A DNA stretch of 64,000 nucleotides from an uncultured Saprospiraceae bacterium (GTDB taxonomy: Bacteria; Bacteroidota; Bacteroidia; Chitinophagales; Saprospiraceae). The position numbers and the translations under genes were made by a program. The stretch covers positions 37,514 through 101,513 of the forward strand of contig CALLFA010000086.1 of the NCBI GenBank assembly GCA_937997635.1, read 5' to 3'. This document shows positions 18,533-27,692 of the stretch, in pieces (position 1 is the stretch's first letter; every line of letters starts with the position of its first letter). The notes beneath the pieces were generated by a model, which did no database searches, was not told the DNA's origin, and saw only the letters and a list, made by a program, of their open reading frames with translations.

Positions 18533-19951
18533 ATGTCAGTTAATTTATTAGATCTTTTTAAAGATCAGGTATCTGGTGCTTTAGTCAGTAATGCATCAAA
18601 ATTCCTAGGTGAATCTTCTGAAAATACAAGCTCAGCTCTTGGAAATATACTTCCTTCTCTGTTAGGAAAAATCGTGGACCAAGGTAGTACCGAAAAAGGT
18701 GCTGGTGGTCTCATGGATATGTTGACCAAGCAAGATGACAGTATTCTTGATGACATCGGAGGCATATTCTCAAAAGGTTCAGGATCTGTAAATGGTCTAT
18801 TGAACGGCGGATCAGGCATCTTATCAGCTCTTCTTGGAAACAAAATTGGTGGTTTGGTTGACCTTGTATCAGGCGCAAGTGGTATGAAGAGTAGTTCTTC
18901 ATCATCATTATTAAAAATGGCTGCTCCATTTATTTTCGGAATCATTAAGAGACAGGTTGCAAACAAAGGTATCTCTGGTTTAATGAGCTTGTTATCAGGC
19001 CAAAAGAGTCATCTTAAAAGTGCAATGCCTGCGGGTGTAGGCAGTTTGCTTGGTTTGTCTTCTTTCGGAGGAGATATGGTTGATAAAGTTACTGGCGCTG
19101 CTGGTAATGTTGTTGGCGGTACAGTTGATGCCGGTAAAAAAGTTGTCGGTGCGGCTGGCGATGTTGTTGGTGGTACAGTTGACGCTGGTAAGAAAGTTGT
19201 CGGCAAAGCTGGCGATGTTGTAGGTGATGTAGGAAGAGGTGCAGCGAATGTTGCTGGAAATGTTGCAGACACAGGTGCTAAAGCTGGTGGTAGTATCTTG
19301 AAGTGGTTATTACCTGCTTTATTGGTATTGGCGGCTTTAAGTTTCTTCGGTATAAAAACATGTTCTCCGATCGATAATGCAACAGACATGGTTAAGGATA
19401 CTGCAGGTGCAGTAGTTGAAAAATCTGGCGATATGGCTAAAGGTGCTGCTGATGCAGTTGGAGATGTTGCTAAAGGTGCTGCTGATATGGCGTCTTCAGC
19501 GTTTGCAAATGTAAACGAAGCTGCTAAAAATGCTTTAGGAAGCATCAAATTTGCTGCTGGTTCTGCAGGTTCTCAAATGATGGAATTCATCGATGGAGGA
19601 TTTAAAGGTAGTGGAAAAGTAACCTTTAAAAACCTAACTTTTGCAACAGGTTCTGCTGCTATATCTGGAGCAACTGCTGCAGAGGTAGATAACCTTGCAG
19701 CGATTTTAAAGGCATATCCTGATGTCAAAATATCTGTTGATGGCTATACAGATAACACAGGTAATGCTGAAGCTAATGTGAAATTATCAAAAGCAAGAGC
19801 GGATGCTGTAAAAGCAAGACTTGTCAGCCAAGGTATTGCAGGAGCTAGAGTTGTTACTAGTGGTAAAGGTGCAGCTAGCCCAGTTGCTTCTAATGACACA
19901 GCAGAAGGTAGAGCTCAGAACAGAAGAATCGAAGCTACAGTTATGAAATAG
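18533..19951 (+). CDS. DUF937 - repeat - OmpA fusion envelope protein
   Basis: 472 residues. The N-terminal 160 residues match DUF937 (MSVNLLDLFKDQVSGALVSN). Then come near-identical tandem units of GGTVDAGKKVVGAAGDVV (about 190-240) reminiscent of LEA/desiccation repeats, a transmembrane helix at about 255-272 (WLLPALLVLAALSFFGI), and a second Ala/Gly repeat zone (MAKGAADAVGDVAKGAADM). The last 110 residues are an OmpA C-terminal peptidoglycan-binding domain (VDGYTDNTGNAEANVKLS, ending AEGRAQNRRIEATV). There is no signal peptide, so the N-terminus is probably cytoplasmic with OmpA outside, inverting usual OmpA topology. A strong terminator follows. Confidence 0.88.
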   Translation: MSVNLLDLFKDQVSGALVSNASKFLGESSENTSSALGNILPSLLGKIVDQGSTEKGAGGLMDMLTKQDDSILDDIGGIFSKGSGSVNGLLNGGSGILSALLGNKIGGLVDLVSGASGMKSSSSSSLLKMAAPFIFGIIKRQVANKGISGLMSLLSGQKSHLKSAMPAGVGSLLGLSSFGGDMVDKVTGAAGNVVGGTVDAGKKVVGAAGDVVGGTVDAGKKVVGKAGDVVGDVGRGAANVAGNVADTGAKAGGSILKWLLPALLVLAALSFFGIKTCSPIDNATDMVKDTAGAVVEKSGDMAKGAADAVGDVAKGAADMASSAFANVNEAAKNALGSIKFAAGSAGSQMMEFIDGGFKGSGKVTFKNLTFATGSAAISGATAAEVDNLAAILKAYPDVKISVDGYTDNTGNAEANVKLSKARADAVKARLVSQGIAGARVVTSGKGAASPVASNDTAEGRAQNRRIEATVMK

Positions 19952-19980
19952 AGAGTGTCAAAACTCTGTAGATATAGTAG

Positions 19981-20013
19981 AAGGCAACCTGTTGATTCAG
20001 GTTGCCTTTTTTT
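19981..20013 (+). terminator. Intrinsic terminator of the DUF937-OmpA gene
   Basis: A perfect 11-bp stem AAGGCAACCTG / CAGGTTGCCTT with a 6-base loop is followed by a run of T. It lies 30 bases after the stop of the OmpA gene and immediately before the next gene. Confidence 0.9.
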
Positions 20014-20016
20014 GTT

Positions 20017-21321
20017 ATGTCCCTTTTAGAACATTACAAGTTCAATCAACACCCTATATTAGTGGAAAGATCGTCATTGAAAATCAATCGATACATATGC
20101 TTCTTGATTCTGTTTGCTGTAAATACACTTACAGGTCAACGGCTAGGAATTGATATATTGGATGGGAAATCGAGCGTAGAAATCCCATTCCAACTCCAAA
20201 ATGGCTTCATTACTGTTGATCTCAGCTTTGACAACAAACTTGGCTTAACATTTATCTTCGATACTGGTGCTGATAATACCATCTTGTTTCACAAAGCATA
20301 TGCTGATCTTTTAGGCATTCAATATTCAAAAAAGATAGAAATCAAGGGCTCTGATCTACGCGAAAGTCAATTTGCCCTGATTGCCAGAAATATACCTTTA
20401 AGACTGCAAAATCAAATAGCTGTACCAAGAGATGTCCTTATCTTGGAAGAAGCACTCCAGTTGTTTCAAGAGAGTTTAGGTTTTGATATAGATGGCATAT
20501 TAGGCGGCAGTTTCTTTAGAGGTCTTGTAGTCGAATTGGATTACACTAGAAAAAAAATTCGTCTTTATCATCCTACACAGTTTAAGTTGAAAAAGAAAGG
20601 ATATACCAGCTTTGATATTGAAGTCATTGCCAATAAGCCTTACATCTATACAAAGTCAATAGTAAACCCTAGGGACACTACACGTACTAAACTATTGATA
20701 GACACTGGGGCTGCAATTCCTTATCTATTGCATGCAAATACGGACAGTTCGATTGTACTCCCCGATTATGTGATAAATGGAACGATCGGGCATGGATTAA
20801 GCGGTAATCTTGTCGGGTTTATGGGCAAAATTCACGGATTGTCTTTTGGACCATTTGAGTTCAATAATATCATTACTCTCTTCCAAGATTTGAGTGATAT
20901 AGAAACTAAAAAAGTAGAACTGATTAGAAATGGAATATTAGGTAATGAACTGCTGAGTAGATTTTCCATCTATATTGACTACCTCAATAAAAAACTTTAT
21001 GCCAAACCGAGAAAGAAGTACAACAAGAACTTCAAATACGATAAAAGCGGCTTGATCATATTTGCATTTGGGCCCGACCTCAATCAGTTTTACGTAAAAG
21101 ATGTGTTCCCTAACACACCAGCTGCAGAAGCCGGGATACTTCCTGGAGATATCATTAAAAAGGTAGGCATTTGGAAGAGTACTGGCTTAACATTGGATAA
21201 GATTGTTGAGTTATTACAAAGAAAGGATGGCAAGAAAATCAAAATGAAACTAGAAAGAGACGGCGTAGAGATCAAAAAACAATTCATTCTCCGTGATTTA
21301 TTTCAAGAATCAGGCAAATAA
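20017..21321 (+). CDS. Retropepsin-like aspartic protease with C-terminal PDZ domain
   Basis: About 434 residues. Two aspartic-protease halves are visible, FIFDTGADNTILFH and LLIDTGAAIPYLLH, each with the catalytic DTGA triad, so the enzyme may be active as a monomer. The C-terminal 90 residues form a PDZ domain (VFPNTPAAEAGILPGDIIKKV). The ATG at 20017 lies in the tail of the upstream terminator; a TTG at 20077 would give MKINRYICFLILFAVNTLTG, a better signal peptide, and may be the true start. The family is common in Bacteroidota and is thought to be periplasmic. There is no operon partner. Confidence 0.85.
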   Translation: MSLLEHYKFNQHPILVERSSLKINRYICFLILFAVNTLTGQRLGIDILDGKSSVEIPFQLQNGFITVDLSFDNKLGLTFIFDTGADNTILFHKAYADLLGIQYSKKIEIKGSDLRESQFALIARNIPLRLQNQIAVPRDVLILEEALQLFQESLGFDIDGILGGSFFRGLVVELDYTRKKIRLYHPTQFKLKKKGYTSFDIEVIANKPYIYTKSIVNPRDTTRTKLLIDTGAAIPYLLHANTDSSIVLPDYVINGTIGHGLSGNLVGFMGKIHGLSFGPFEFNNIITLFQDLSDIETKKVELIRNGILGNELLSRFSIYIDYLNKKLYAKPRKKYNKNFKYDKSGLIIFAFGPDLNQFYVKDVFPNTPAAEAGILPGDIIKKVGIWKSTGLTLDKIVELLQRKDGKKIKMKLERDGVEIKKQFILRDLFQESGK

Positions 21322-21355
21322 TTGTTTCCAAAATGGATATATAGTTATATCTTTG
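21322..21355 (+). promoter_or_regulatory. Putative promoter of rplU-rpmA
   Basis: TATCTTTG at 21348-21355 matches the TAnnTTTG -7 consensus of Bacteroidota. A TTG-containing -33-like element (TTGTTT) starts at 21322, about 23 bases upstream. The inferred transcription start leaves a leader of about 25 bases before rplU. Confidence 0.55.
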
Positions 21356-21386
21356 CACTCCATTTGCAAAAAGTAAATTTAAAATC

Positions 21387-21692
21387 ATGTTTGCAATCGT
21401 AACAATTGCTGGTCAACAGTTTAAAGTTTCTTCAGGTGATGAGATCTTCGTCCACCAACTACAAGGAGAAGAAGGAGATAAAGTTTCCTTTGAAGACGTC
21501 TTGCTAGTTTCAGGTGATTCAGGGACCACAGTTGGGACTCCTAATATTTCTGGAGCGTCAGTCAACGCGACTATACTAGGTCATCAAAAAGGTGATAAAG
21601 TAATCGTTTTCAAGAAAAAAAGAAGAAAAGGCTATAAAGTGAAAAATGGCCATAGACAATCTTTTACTAAACTCAAGATCGACTCAATCTAA
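21387..21692 (+). CDS. rplU: 50S ribosomal protein L21
   Basis: 101 residues, the usual L21 length. It begins [20 protein letters not shown] and ends with [16 protein letters not shown]; the segment [16 protein letters not shown] is the family signature for 23S rRNA contact. It is followed after 23 bases by rpmA, the universal rplU-rpmA pair. Confidence 0.97.
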   Translation: MFAIVTIAGQQFKVSSGDEIFVHQLQGEEGDKVSFEDVLLVSGDSGTTVGTPNISGASVNATILGHQKGDKVIVFKKKRRKGYKVKNGHRQSFTKLKIDSI

Positions 21693-21715
21693 AGTCATCT
21701 CAAAATTCTAATACA

Positions 21716-22048
21716 ATGGCTCATAAAAAAGGTGTAGGTAGTACGGATAATGGACGTGACAGTAATAGTAAGCGTTTAGGTGTTAAGCTTTTCGGTGGCG
21801 AATTTGCTAGAGCAGGTAACATTATCGTCAGACAAAGAGGCACAAAATTCCATCCAGGTGAACACGTGGGTATGGGAAGAGACCACACGCTACATGCTCT
21901 CGTAGATGGTAACGTTGTATTCAGCAAAAAGAGATTAAACAGAACTTTCATCAGTATAGCTCCAAGTGAGCCTGTTGCTGAAAAAATAGCTGCACCTGCC
22001 AAAGTAGCTGCTGCACCTCCAGTTCAAGCAAGTCAGGAAGAAGAATAA
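21716..22048 (+). CDS. rpmA: 50S ribosomal protein L27
   Basis: 110 residues. The N-terminus [20 protein letters not shown] is diagnostic of L27, which reaches into the peptidyl transferase centre. The conserved [20 protein letters not shown] segment follows. There is no Firmicutes-type cleavable prepeptide before the AHKKG start. About 20 extra Ala/Pro-rich residues ([14 protein letters not shown]) follow the normal core, a low-complexity tail. Its stop lies 6 bases from that of the convergent batE. Confidence 0.96.
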   Translation: MAHKKGVGSTDNGRDSNSKRLGVKLFGGEFARAGNIIVRQRGTKFHPGEHVGMGRDHTLHALVDGNVVFSKKRLNRTFISIAPSEPVAEKIAAPAKVAAAPPVQASQEEE

Positions 22049-22054
22049 GCAAAT

Positions 22055-22807
22055 TTAGACTCGTTCTAGCTTTTCAGCGCTGACCCATCCAATTTCTTGA
22101 TCTCTTAGCTTAACCTTTAAGTATGTACTTATTTGGTCTAAGATAACACATTCAACTCCAGGACTTAGTTGAATTAATGCTTCACTTCTATCGTCTGGTC
22201 CTTCAAATAAGGCTGAGGATTCCATAATGACGGCGTATTTCGTGGTAGTTTCTTCCTTATATTTGGACCATCCAGCGGCAAGAGTCAAAAGAAACAGTAA
22301 GACACCTGAAATTAAGCCATAAAATGCCTTTTTCTTTCGCTCTATGGATTGACCAAATAACCAATAGTAACATGCTATTGCAGCTGCAATCAAACACAGC
22401 ATACCTAGTAGTGCCCAAACACTAGACGACATAATACCAGCAAAGGAACGCCAGTATCTCAACAAGAAGAATTCAGGAATGGCAATAATTTCCAGATCTA
22501 CAGTATTTCGTGCAATCTGCAAATTGTGCTTTGCTTCCGAATGAAGTGGATTCGACTTCAACGCTTTTTTCAAGTATAAGACTGCTTTGCCTGGTTTGCC
22601 TAAACTTGTATATGCTGTACCCAAATTGTAAAACACATGTTCGCTCGCATAACCTTCAGACAGTATATTCTCATATAAAGAAACAGCGTCTTCGACTTTC
22701 TCTTCCTTTAATAATCGTTCGGCGTCCTTCAATTGTTCAGAAGCATCTTGTGCAAAAGAAAGGCAGGAGAAAAGGATAATTATTATTACTGTATTAATCA
22801 AACGCAT
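22055..22807 (-). CDS. batE: BatE-like TPR and SH3-domain membrane protein
   Basis: 250 residues from the ATG at 22807, which gives the signal peptide MRLINTVIIIILFSCLSFAQ. It has TPR units at about 25-100 (VFYNLGTAYTSLGKPGKAV), two transmembrane helices at about 130-150 and 160-180, and a C-terminal bacterial SH3 domain ending IGWVSAEKLERV. This layout is that of BatE of the Bacteroides aerotolerance system, an envelope scaffold. Its start overlaps the upstream OstA-like gene by 14 bases. The other bat genes are not adjacent; only the long BatA-like gene at 1696 is present. Confidence 0.82.
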   Translation of the reverse strand: MRLINTVIIIILFSCLSFAQDASEQLKDAERLLKEEKVEDAVSLYENILSEGYASEHVFYNLGTAYTSLGKPGKAVLYLKKALKSNPLHSEAKHNLQIARNTVDLEIIAIPEFFLLRYWRSFAGIMSSSVWALLGMLCLIAAAIACYYWLFGQSIERKKKAFYGLISGVLLFLLTLAAGWSKYKEETTTKYAVIMESSALFEGPDDRSEALIQLSPGVECVILDQISTYLKVKLRDQEIGWVSAEKLERV

Positions 22808-24653
22808 CTGATAAACCAACATCTAAATCATTTAAAACTAATGGTCGCTGCGTAATATACCACCCAAAAGCAGATAATTGCAACTCTTGCAAATTTATAC
22901 CTTGCATAGGAACAAATGTAGAAGTTGGCTTAGTAATATGTTGAATTCTTGTTAATTCTTCTTCTTCAAAGTAAAACATGATTGCACTACAGGCCGTTTT
23001 ATCCGCTCCTATATAAGCATCTTGCTCATCTTTCATAAAATAGACGGACTCCGCATTGCCTTTGACAAACATAGAATCAATTTTACTATTCGACAGCCAG
23101 ACCGTTATTTCCTTACCTTGAATCTGATCAAACACCGTAGGATAAGATTCGATTATTATAATTGCATTTGAATTAAGGAACAACATAGAGGGCTCATCAT
23201 TGACCAACGTAATCTCTATCGAGTCTGCTTTAAATTGAGTTGAATCTACCCACATAATTGGATTCTTCGTCAAACTCAACAAAGAATCAGTGGTGTTATA
23301 AGACAAAAATTCACTAGTCGCTTGAAATGAACTACTCAGGACTTTGACATCTTTTGTTGCATTAAATATTTTTTGCAAGCCAGTAGAGTCAGTAATTTCT
23401 TCAGCATCAACTTCAATTGCTGACATCCATATCGTATCTCCGTCACTTACATTTCTTAGCAAGGGTTTGAACGCTTCATTTTTAGCCAACACAGAATTGT
23501 TTTCTTCATCCAAAAACAAACTGTCACTCAACACTTGGATGTTCTCTACAGTGTCCCGCCAGACAACGTCTCCTGTGGCAATCTTAACGGTTGACTCTGG
23601 CTTAGAATAAAACTTCTCCGCAACCAAAATTGATTCATCTTGCACCAATCTCATCTCCCCTCTCGTGCTAAACGAATCATCGATACCATTGTGTTCAATC
23701 ACATCGGCTTTCACAGTCCTATCTTCAGTAATGAAAATGGCATCTCCGGTCAATACTGATGCCTTTGTTTTTTCATTGTGTACAATTTGAATAGACTCGC
23801 CAAATGAGGTATGATTTTTAAATTTCGCGTTGCCTTGAAGTACAATCTCTTCTTGTAGACCATCATAGAATAATTGATCAGCCGATGCAACTAAGGAATC
23901 ACTTTCATACTGAGCATTAATGTTTAGTTGAGCAGCTTGGTCAGGTATGTCGTAGTGTCCTTTTTCACAATACAACCTTGCATCATTTTGGTTAATTCGC
24001 GTTGGACCAAAAAAATTAGCCCTATCTGTCCTCAGGTTGTATCTCATCGAATCAGTCCATAGCACAAAGGATGAATCCACCACATACACATTAGATCTAA
24101 ATATTGCTTCTTTTCGAGAAACAAAATATGTTCCTTTATCACTGCGCAAACTGACATCATGTTGAGTCATTTCTGCACCAGTAAAATACTCAGCTATCTT
24201 TGTTGCGAGGTCATAATGCAGTGTTTCTGTTACTAATCTTTCATCTTGATTTTGTAAGACCACTTTACCAGTTAATTTAGACTTTTTAGTCAACGCATTG
24301 TATGTCAATGTATCACTAAAGGCTTCTATGGTATCATGTTGAACTAGCGCGACATTGCCCCATGCCAGTACATCTATCTCATTAACGATTATTGCAGAAT
24401 CACAATACAACACCATGCTATCCTGAGAGAAAATGACATTCCCTGACAAGGAATCTATGAATATGCTATCGGTTGTCCATCGCACCCAAGAATCTTGTGT
24501 ATGACTAGTGCTTCCTTGTGTTAATGAATCTGTCTCACCCTCTTGGTTGGTAATGATTTGAGGAGTATTCACTTGCGGAATCGTATCTGATTGAGCATAA
24601 GTTTGGGTACTTATGCCAGCAAGAAATACAATATATAGGATTACCTTATTCAC
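22794..24653 (-). CDS. OstA/LptA-like lipopolysaccharide transport-type protein
   Basis: 619 residues with a signal peptide (1-20). The mature part is built of repeated beta-strand pairs such as DTLTYNALTKKSKLTGKVVL, LHYDLATKIAEYFTGAEM and MRYNLRTDRANFFGPTRI, the jellyroll pattern of OstA-like N domains (LptA/LptD family). In Bacteroidota such long proteins are thought to bridge LPS across the periplasm. Its length is well above that of LptA (about 180) and no beta-barrel C-domain is evident, so it is a long periplasmic bridge and not LptD. It is transcribed with the FAD oxidoreductase upstream and batE downstream. Confidence 0.83.
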   Translation of the reverse strand: MNKVILYIVFLAGISTQTYAQSDTIPQVNTPQIITNQEGETDSLTQGSTSHTQDSWVRWTTDSIFIDSLSGNVIFSQDSMVLYCDSAIIVNEIDVLAWGNVALVQHDTIEAFSDTLTYNALTKKSKLTGKVVLQNQDERLVTETLHYDLATKIAEYFTGAEMTQHDVSLRSDKGTYFVSRKEAIFRSNVYVVDSSFVLWTDSMRYNLRTDRANFFGPTRINQNDARLYCEKGHYDIPDQAAQLNINAQYESDSLVASADQLFYDGLQEEIVLQGNAKFKNHTSFGESIQIVHNEKTKASVLTGDAIFITEDRTVKADVIEHNGIDDSFSTRGEMRLVQDESILVAEKFYSKPESTVKIATGDVVWRDTVENIQVLSDSLFLDEENNSVLAKNEAFKPLLRNVSDGDTIWMSAIEVDAEEITDSTGLQKIFNATKDVKVLSSSFQATSEFLSYNTTDSLLSLTKNPIMWVDSTQFKADSIEITLVNDEPSMLFLNSNAIIIIESYPTVFDQIQGKEITVWLSNSKIDSMFVKGNAESVYFMKDEQDAYIGADKTACSAIMFYFEEEELTRIQHITKPTSTFVPMQGINLQELQLSAFGWYITQRPLVLNDLDVGLSDAFD

Positions 24654-24674
24654 TTCGTAACAATAAAAACGAAC

Positions 24675-25826
24675 TCAACGTTTTATCTGTTGTTGATCCA
24701 ACACTAAGTTTGCCAGCTCAGTTCCGACCAAACTTCCAATTGCGACACCCATTCCTCCCATTCTTACACCGACAAATTGCCTGCTGGTATGCTGCTTGAT
24801 TATCGGCTTTTTCTGACTTCCCACAGCTAATATACCGCTCCATTTATGTTCAAATTGAAACGCTTCATTGATGTTAAGATGCTGCTCGATAAATGACTTA
24901 AGGTAGTCTTCTACTTCTCTTGTAATCCCAAATGATCCAACATTTTCATTTAAAAAGCGATTTCTGGCACCACCGATCAAAATCCTATTACCAATATTTC
25001 GAAAATAGACATAGCCTTCATCCACATGAAAACAACCTCTCCATCTCAAATCTTTGATCTCACTTGTCACAAACACTTGATTTCTAACGGGCTTTATGTC
25101 TTCTAATTCAGGCAAATGTTTTGTGAATCCATTGGTTGCATGTATCAGTTTGTCACAACTAATCTCACGAGAATCTTTCAATTGAATAGACACATGATCT
25201 TGCTTTTCTTTTATGGTCGAAACTTCAGTTCCAAAGAAAACATGAGCACTACGACTCGCTTTATTTATTAAGGCTTTTATCATTTTGGCTGGGTGTAGCT
25301 GGCTTTCATGTCTATTCTTGATCAAGGGCAAATCAACAGTCACATCTAAATCTCGAGGTTCAACTATCGAATAGGTATTCTCTAAACCAGTTGCCTGAAA
25401 CACCAGCTCATTAAAATAGTCAAGTTTTTGTGTGCAAGAGTGATACAACGCTTCCTCCCCAGGGAGAAAAAATTCAAACCCACCATATTGTTGATAATCC
25501 ATATCTGAATCATCAATAAGACTTCTCAAATTATCAAGACCTGACTTCCGCATAGAAACCAATTGTTTCAACTTATCTTCTGACATAGAAGATAAGTCAT
25601 CTTTCAATTCTGAGATACTACCAAAACATGCAAATCCAGCATTTCGAGTAGACGCGCCTGTAGGGATTGCTCCTCTTTCTAACACGGCAATACTGATGTG
25701 TTTGTCTCTTTCCGATAATGCCATTGCTGTGCTAAGCCCTACTAAGCCTCCACCAATAATGATGACATCATAATGCGTAAAAAAAGTATCCTTCTCCCAA
25801 TAGCTCGAGTTTAGTTGAAAGCTCAT
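24675..25826 (-). CDS. FAD-dependent oxidoreductase, DAO family
   Basis: 383 residues. The dinucleotide-binding motif YDVIIIGGGLVGLSTAMAL lies at about 19-37, followed by VLERGAIPTGASTRNAGFAC, the DAO/glycine oxidase pattern. The C-terminus closes with GVRMGGMGVAIGSLVGTELA, the second FAD contact. The enzyme probably oxidises an amino acid or related amine, but the substrate is unknown. It is first in the minus-strand run 25826-22055, 21 bases before the OstA-like gene. It is divergent from the DUF4293 gene. Confidence 0.87.
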   Translation of the reverse strand: MSFQLNSSYWEKDTFFTHYDVIIIGGGLVGLSTAMALSERDKHISIAVLERGAIPTGASTRNAGFACFGSISELKDDLSSMSEDKLKQLVSMRKSGLDNLRSLIDDSDMDYQQYGGFEFFLPGEEALYHSCTQKLDYFNELVFQATGLENTYSIVEPRDLDVTVDLPLIKNRHESQLHPAKMIKALINKASRSAHVFFGTEVSTIKEKQDHVSIQLKDSREISCDKLIHATNGFTKHLPELEDIKPVRNQVFVTSEIKDLRWRGCFHVDEGYVYFRNIGNRILIGGARNRFLNENVGSFGITREVEDYLKSFIEQHLNINEAFQFEHKWSGILAVGSQKKPIIKQHTSRQFVGVRMGGMGVAIGSLVGTELANLVLDQQQIKR

Positions 25827-25920
25827 GCATAAAAATACTCAAGAATCTGGCAATACATAGTGGTTAAATGGATTCAAAAATCTACGAAAAATTGTATTCT
25901 TGCATTCAAATTGCTTTCAA

Positions 25921-26352
25921 ATGATTCAGCGAATTCAATCATTATTTCTGCTTTTGGCGTCTATAGCCACATTCTTAGAATTTGTATTTCCATTCTTCAA
26001 AGGAAAACAAGCTGCGACTGGTTTTTTTGCAGATTCTATCTATACCATTCAGGACCATCCTGTTTTATTGGGTCTGACCGTGGCAGCAGGTGCTCTTGCT
26101 TTCTTGACGATCTTCTTATTCAACAATCGTTCGTTACAACAAAAGTTGGTCTACTTAACAATTCTGTTATCGTTGGCTCTGCTTGTAGTTTCAGTTGTGC
26201 TTGGATTTCAAGACACGCCGAATTTGTTTAATAGTGCTTCCGTTTTTATCGGGACCTTTCTACCTGTCATTGCCATTATCTTTCTTGGTATCTCGCTTAG
26301 GGGGATTAATAAAGACGATAAGTTGGTGAGGTCAATGGATCGATTGAGATAA
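25921..26352 (+). CDS. DUF4293 membrane protein
   Basis: 143 residues from the ATG at 25921. MIQRIQSLFLLLASIATFLE is the characteristic start of DUF4293, a Bacteroidota four-helix membrane family without assigned function. Hydrophobic segments are at about 7-22, 46-66, 76-96 and 105-125. An in-frame ATG seven codons upstream is rejected because the family begins at MIQR. It is followed at once by 41-bp tandem repeats. Confidence 0.85.
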   Translation: MIQRIQSLFLLLASIATFLEFVFPFFKGKQAATGFFADSIYTIQDHPVLLGLTVAAGALAFLTIFLFNNRSLQQKLVYLTILLSLALLVVSVVLGFQDTPNLFNSASVFIGTFLPVIAIIFLGISLRGINKDDKLVRSMDRLR

Positions 26353-26515
26353 TTCAGACCTTGGCTGAGGCAAGATGCCTTCAGCGACACAACTTCAGAC
26401 CTTGGCTGAGGCAAGATGCCTGCAGCGACACAATTTCAGACCTTGGCTGAGGCAAGGTGCTTGCAACTACGCAACTCAGTCCTTTGCTGAGGCAAGATGC
26501 CTTCAGCGACGCAAC
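26353..26515. repeat. Four tandem 41-bp repeats with internal hairpin
   Basis: Units begin at 26353, 26394, 26435 and 26476. Each contains CTGAGGCAAGATGCC or a close variant, which can fold as GGCA-AGA-TGCC. Unit 3 is the most diverged. Related units occur again at 27066-27139, on the other side of the frameshifted exbD. Confidence 0.9.
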
Positions 26516-26538
26516 TTCAGTCCATGACGGGACAAAGA

Positions 26539-27010
26539 TTATGTCCTCGGTTTAGCTGAATAATTCACAGCCAATTGACCTGCTTTTCTCAAAGAAGTCT
26601 TCACTTCGGTTACTATCCCCATAGTCACATCTTTATCGATTCTAAGCGAAGACTTTATCAGGCCTCTTTGGCTTTCGGGCACATTTTTGCGGTGGTTTGC
26701 TAAGAAGAGAGGAATATCACTGACATCGGCAAACTTATCTCCTAGTTGTACACGTGGTCTTGTACCATACTGATTCATGTAATTTTCTGTAGGTCTGCCG
26801 ATGTAGACATAGTTGACTAAAGATTTCTTCTCCAGTTTTGTCAATTCCGTGGCATTAGGGTGTTGTCACATTAACTTTTAAGTTTGAATCTCTCATTACG
26901 GTAACAACCATAAAGAAGAATAATAGCATGAAGATGATGTCTGGAAGAGATGCTGTAGAAATAGCGGGATTATCGTTTCCCTTCTTTTGTGTGAATTTTG
27001 GCATAGTCAT
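26539..27010 (-). pseudogene. Third exbD copy with a one-base frameshift
   Basis: The two halves of this locus (27010 to about 26858, and about 26858 to 26539) align end to end with the intact exbD at 27216-27680. Shared features are STASLPDIIFMLLFFFMVV, DKFADVSDIPLFL and TSLRKAGQLAVNYSAKPR. The frames join at 26858-26860, where the coding strand reads ACA ACA CCC TAA. Removing one C restores T-T-P-N-A-T-E-L as in the intact copy. Many differences between the copies are silent, so the protein was maintained after duplication and the break is recent, a sequencing error, or a programmed shift. Either ATG (27010 or 27004) could be the start. Confidence 0.8.
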
Positions 27011-27065
27011 AATTTTGAAAGATGAACAATCAGATTTTAATTCTACTTTACAATGTTTACCCTTC

Positions 27066-27139
27066 TTTTGCTGAGGCAAGATGCCTGCAGCGACGCCACT
27101 CAGTCCTTGGATGAGGCAAGATGCCTGCAGCGACGCAAC
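27066..27139. repeat. Two further units of the 41-bp repeat family
   Basis: A partial unit (27066-27099) and a full unit (27100-27139) carry GAGGCAAGATGCCTGCAGCG. They lie between the frameshifted and intact exbD copies. Confidence 0.85.
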
Positions 27140-27154
27140 GACACATACGCGCAT

Positions 27155-27188
27155 GAAAAAAGGAGCATCAATTAGATTGATGCTCCTT
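27155..27188 (-). terminator. Intrinsic terminator after the intact exbD operon
   Basis: A perfect 12-bp stem AAGGAGCATCAA / TTGATGCTCCTT with a 5-base loop is followed on the minus strand by a T run. It lies 28 bases after the stop of the intact exbD and before the frameshifted copy, so the latter would be weakly transcribed from this operon. Confidence 0.9.
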
Positions 27189-27215
27189 ACTATCTTTTTG
27201 GTGTTTATGGTTATA

Positions 27216-27680
27216 TTAAACCCGAGGCTTAGCTGAATAATTAACAGCCAATTGACCCGCTTTTCTCAAAGAAGTCTTTACATCGGTAACTATCCCCATT
27301 GTCACATCTTTATCAATTCTAAGAGAAGTCTTTATCAACCCTCTTTGACTTTCTGGCACTTTTACACGGTGCTTCTCTAAGAAAAGTGGAATATCTTTAA
27401 TATCCGCAAACTTGTCTCCGAGTTGTATACGTGGTTTAGTACCAGCTATCGCCTGAAATTTCTCCACTGGTCTTCCTATATAAATATAGTTTACCAAGGA
27501 TTTCTTTTCCAGTTTAGTCAACTCAGTGGCGTTTGGAGTTGTCACATCAACCTTTCTTTCAGAATCTCTCATCACGGTAACAACCATGAAGAAGAACAAT
27601 AACATAAAAATGATATCTGGAAGAGATGCTGTTGAAATAGCTGGACTCTCTTTTCCTCTTTTTTGTGAAAATTTTCCCAT
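27216..27680 (-). CDS. exbD: ExbD/TolR family biopolymer transport protein
   Basis: 154 residues. A basic N-terminus (MGKFSQKRGKE) leads into one transmembrane helix STASLPDIIFMLLFFFMVV that carries the essential proton-channel aspartate (Asp at PDIIF). A periplasmic domain of about 110 residues follows. With ExbB it powers TonB-dependent uptake or gliding-type machinery using the proton motive force. It is fourth in the operon 29482-27216, 12 bases after another exbD. The paralogue downstream is frameshifted. Confidence 0.92.
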   Translation of the reverse strand: MGKFSQKRGKESPAISTASLPDIIFMLLFFFMVVTVMRDSERKVDVTTPNATELTKLEKKSLVNYIYIGRPVEKFQAIAGTKPRIQLGDKFADIKDIPLFLEKHRVKVPESQRGLIKTSLRIDKDVTMGIVTDVKTSLRKAGQLAVNYSAKPRV

Positions 27681-27692
27681 AATTTTTACTGT

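Noticed and set aside
19009..19548. Long minus-strand frame inside the OmpA fusion
   Set aside because: It is the antisense of Gly/Ala-rich repeats, which keep several frames open by composition.
26353..26515. CRISPR array
   Set aside because: The 41-bp units are back to back without spacers and diverge between units.
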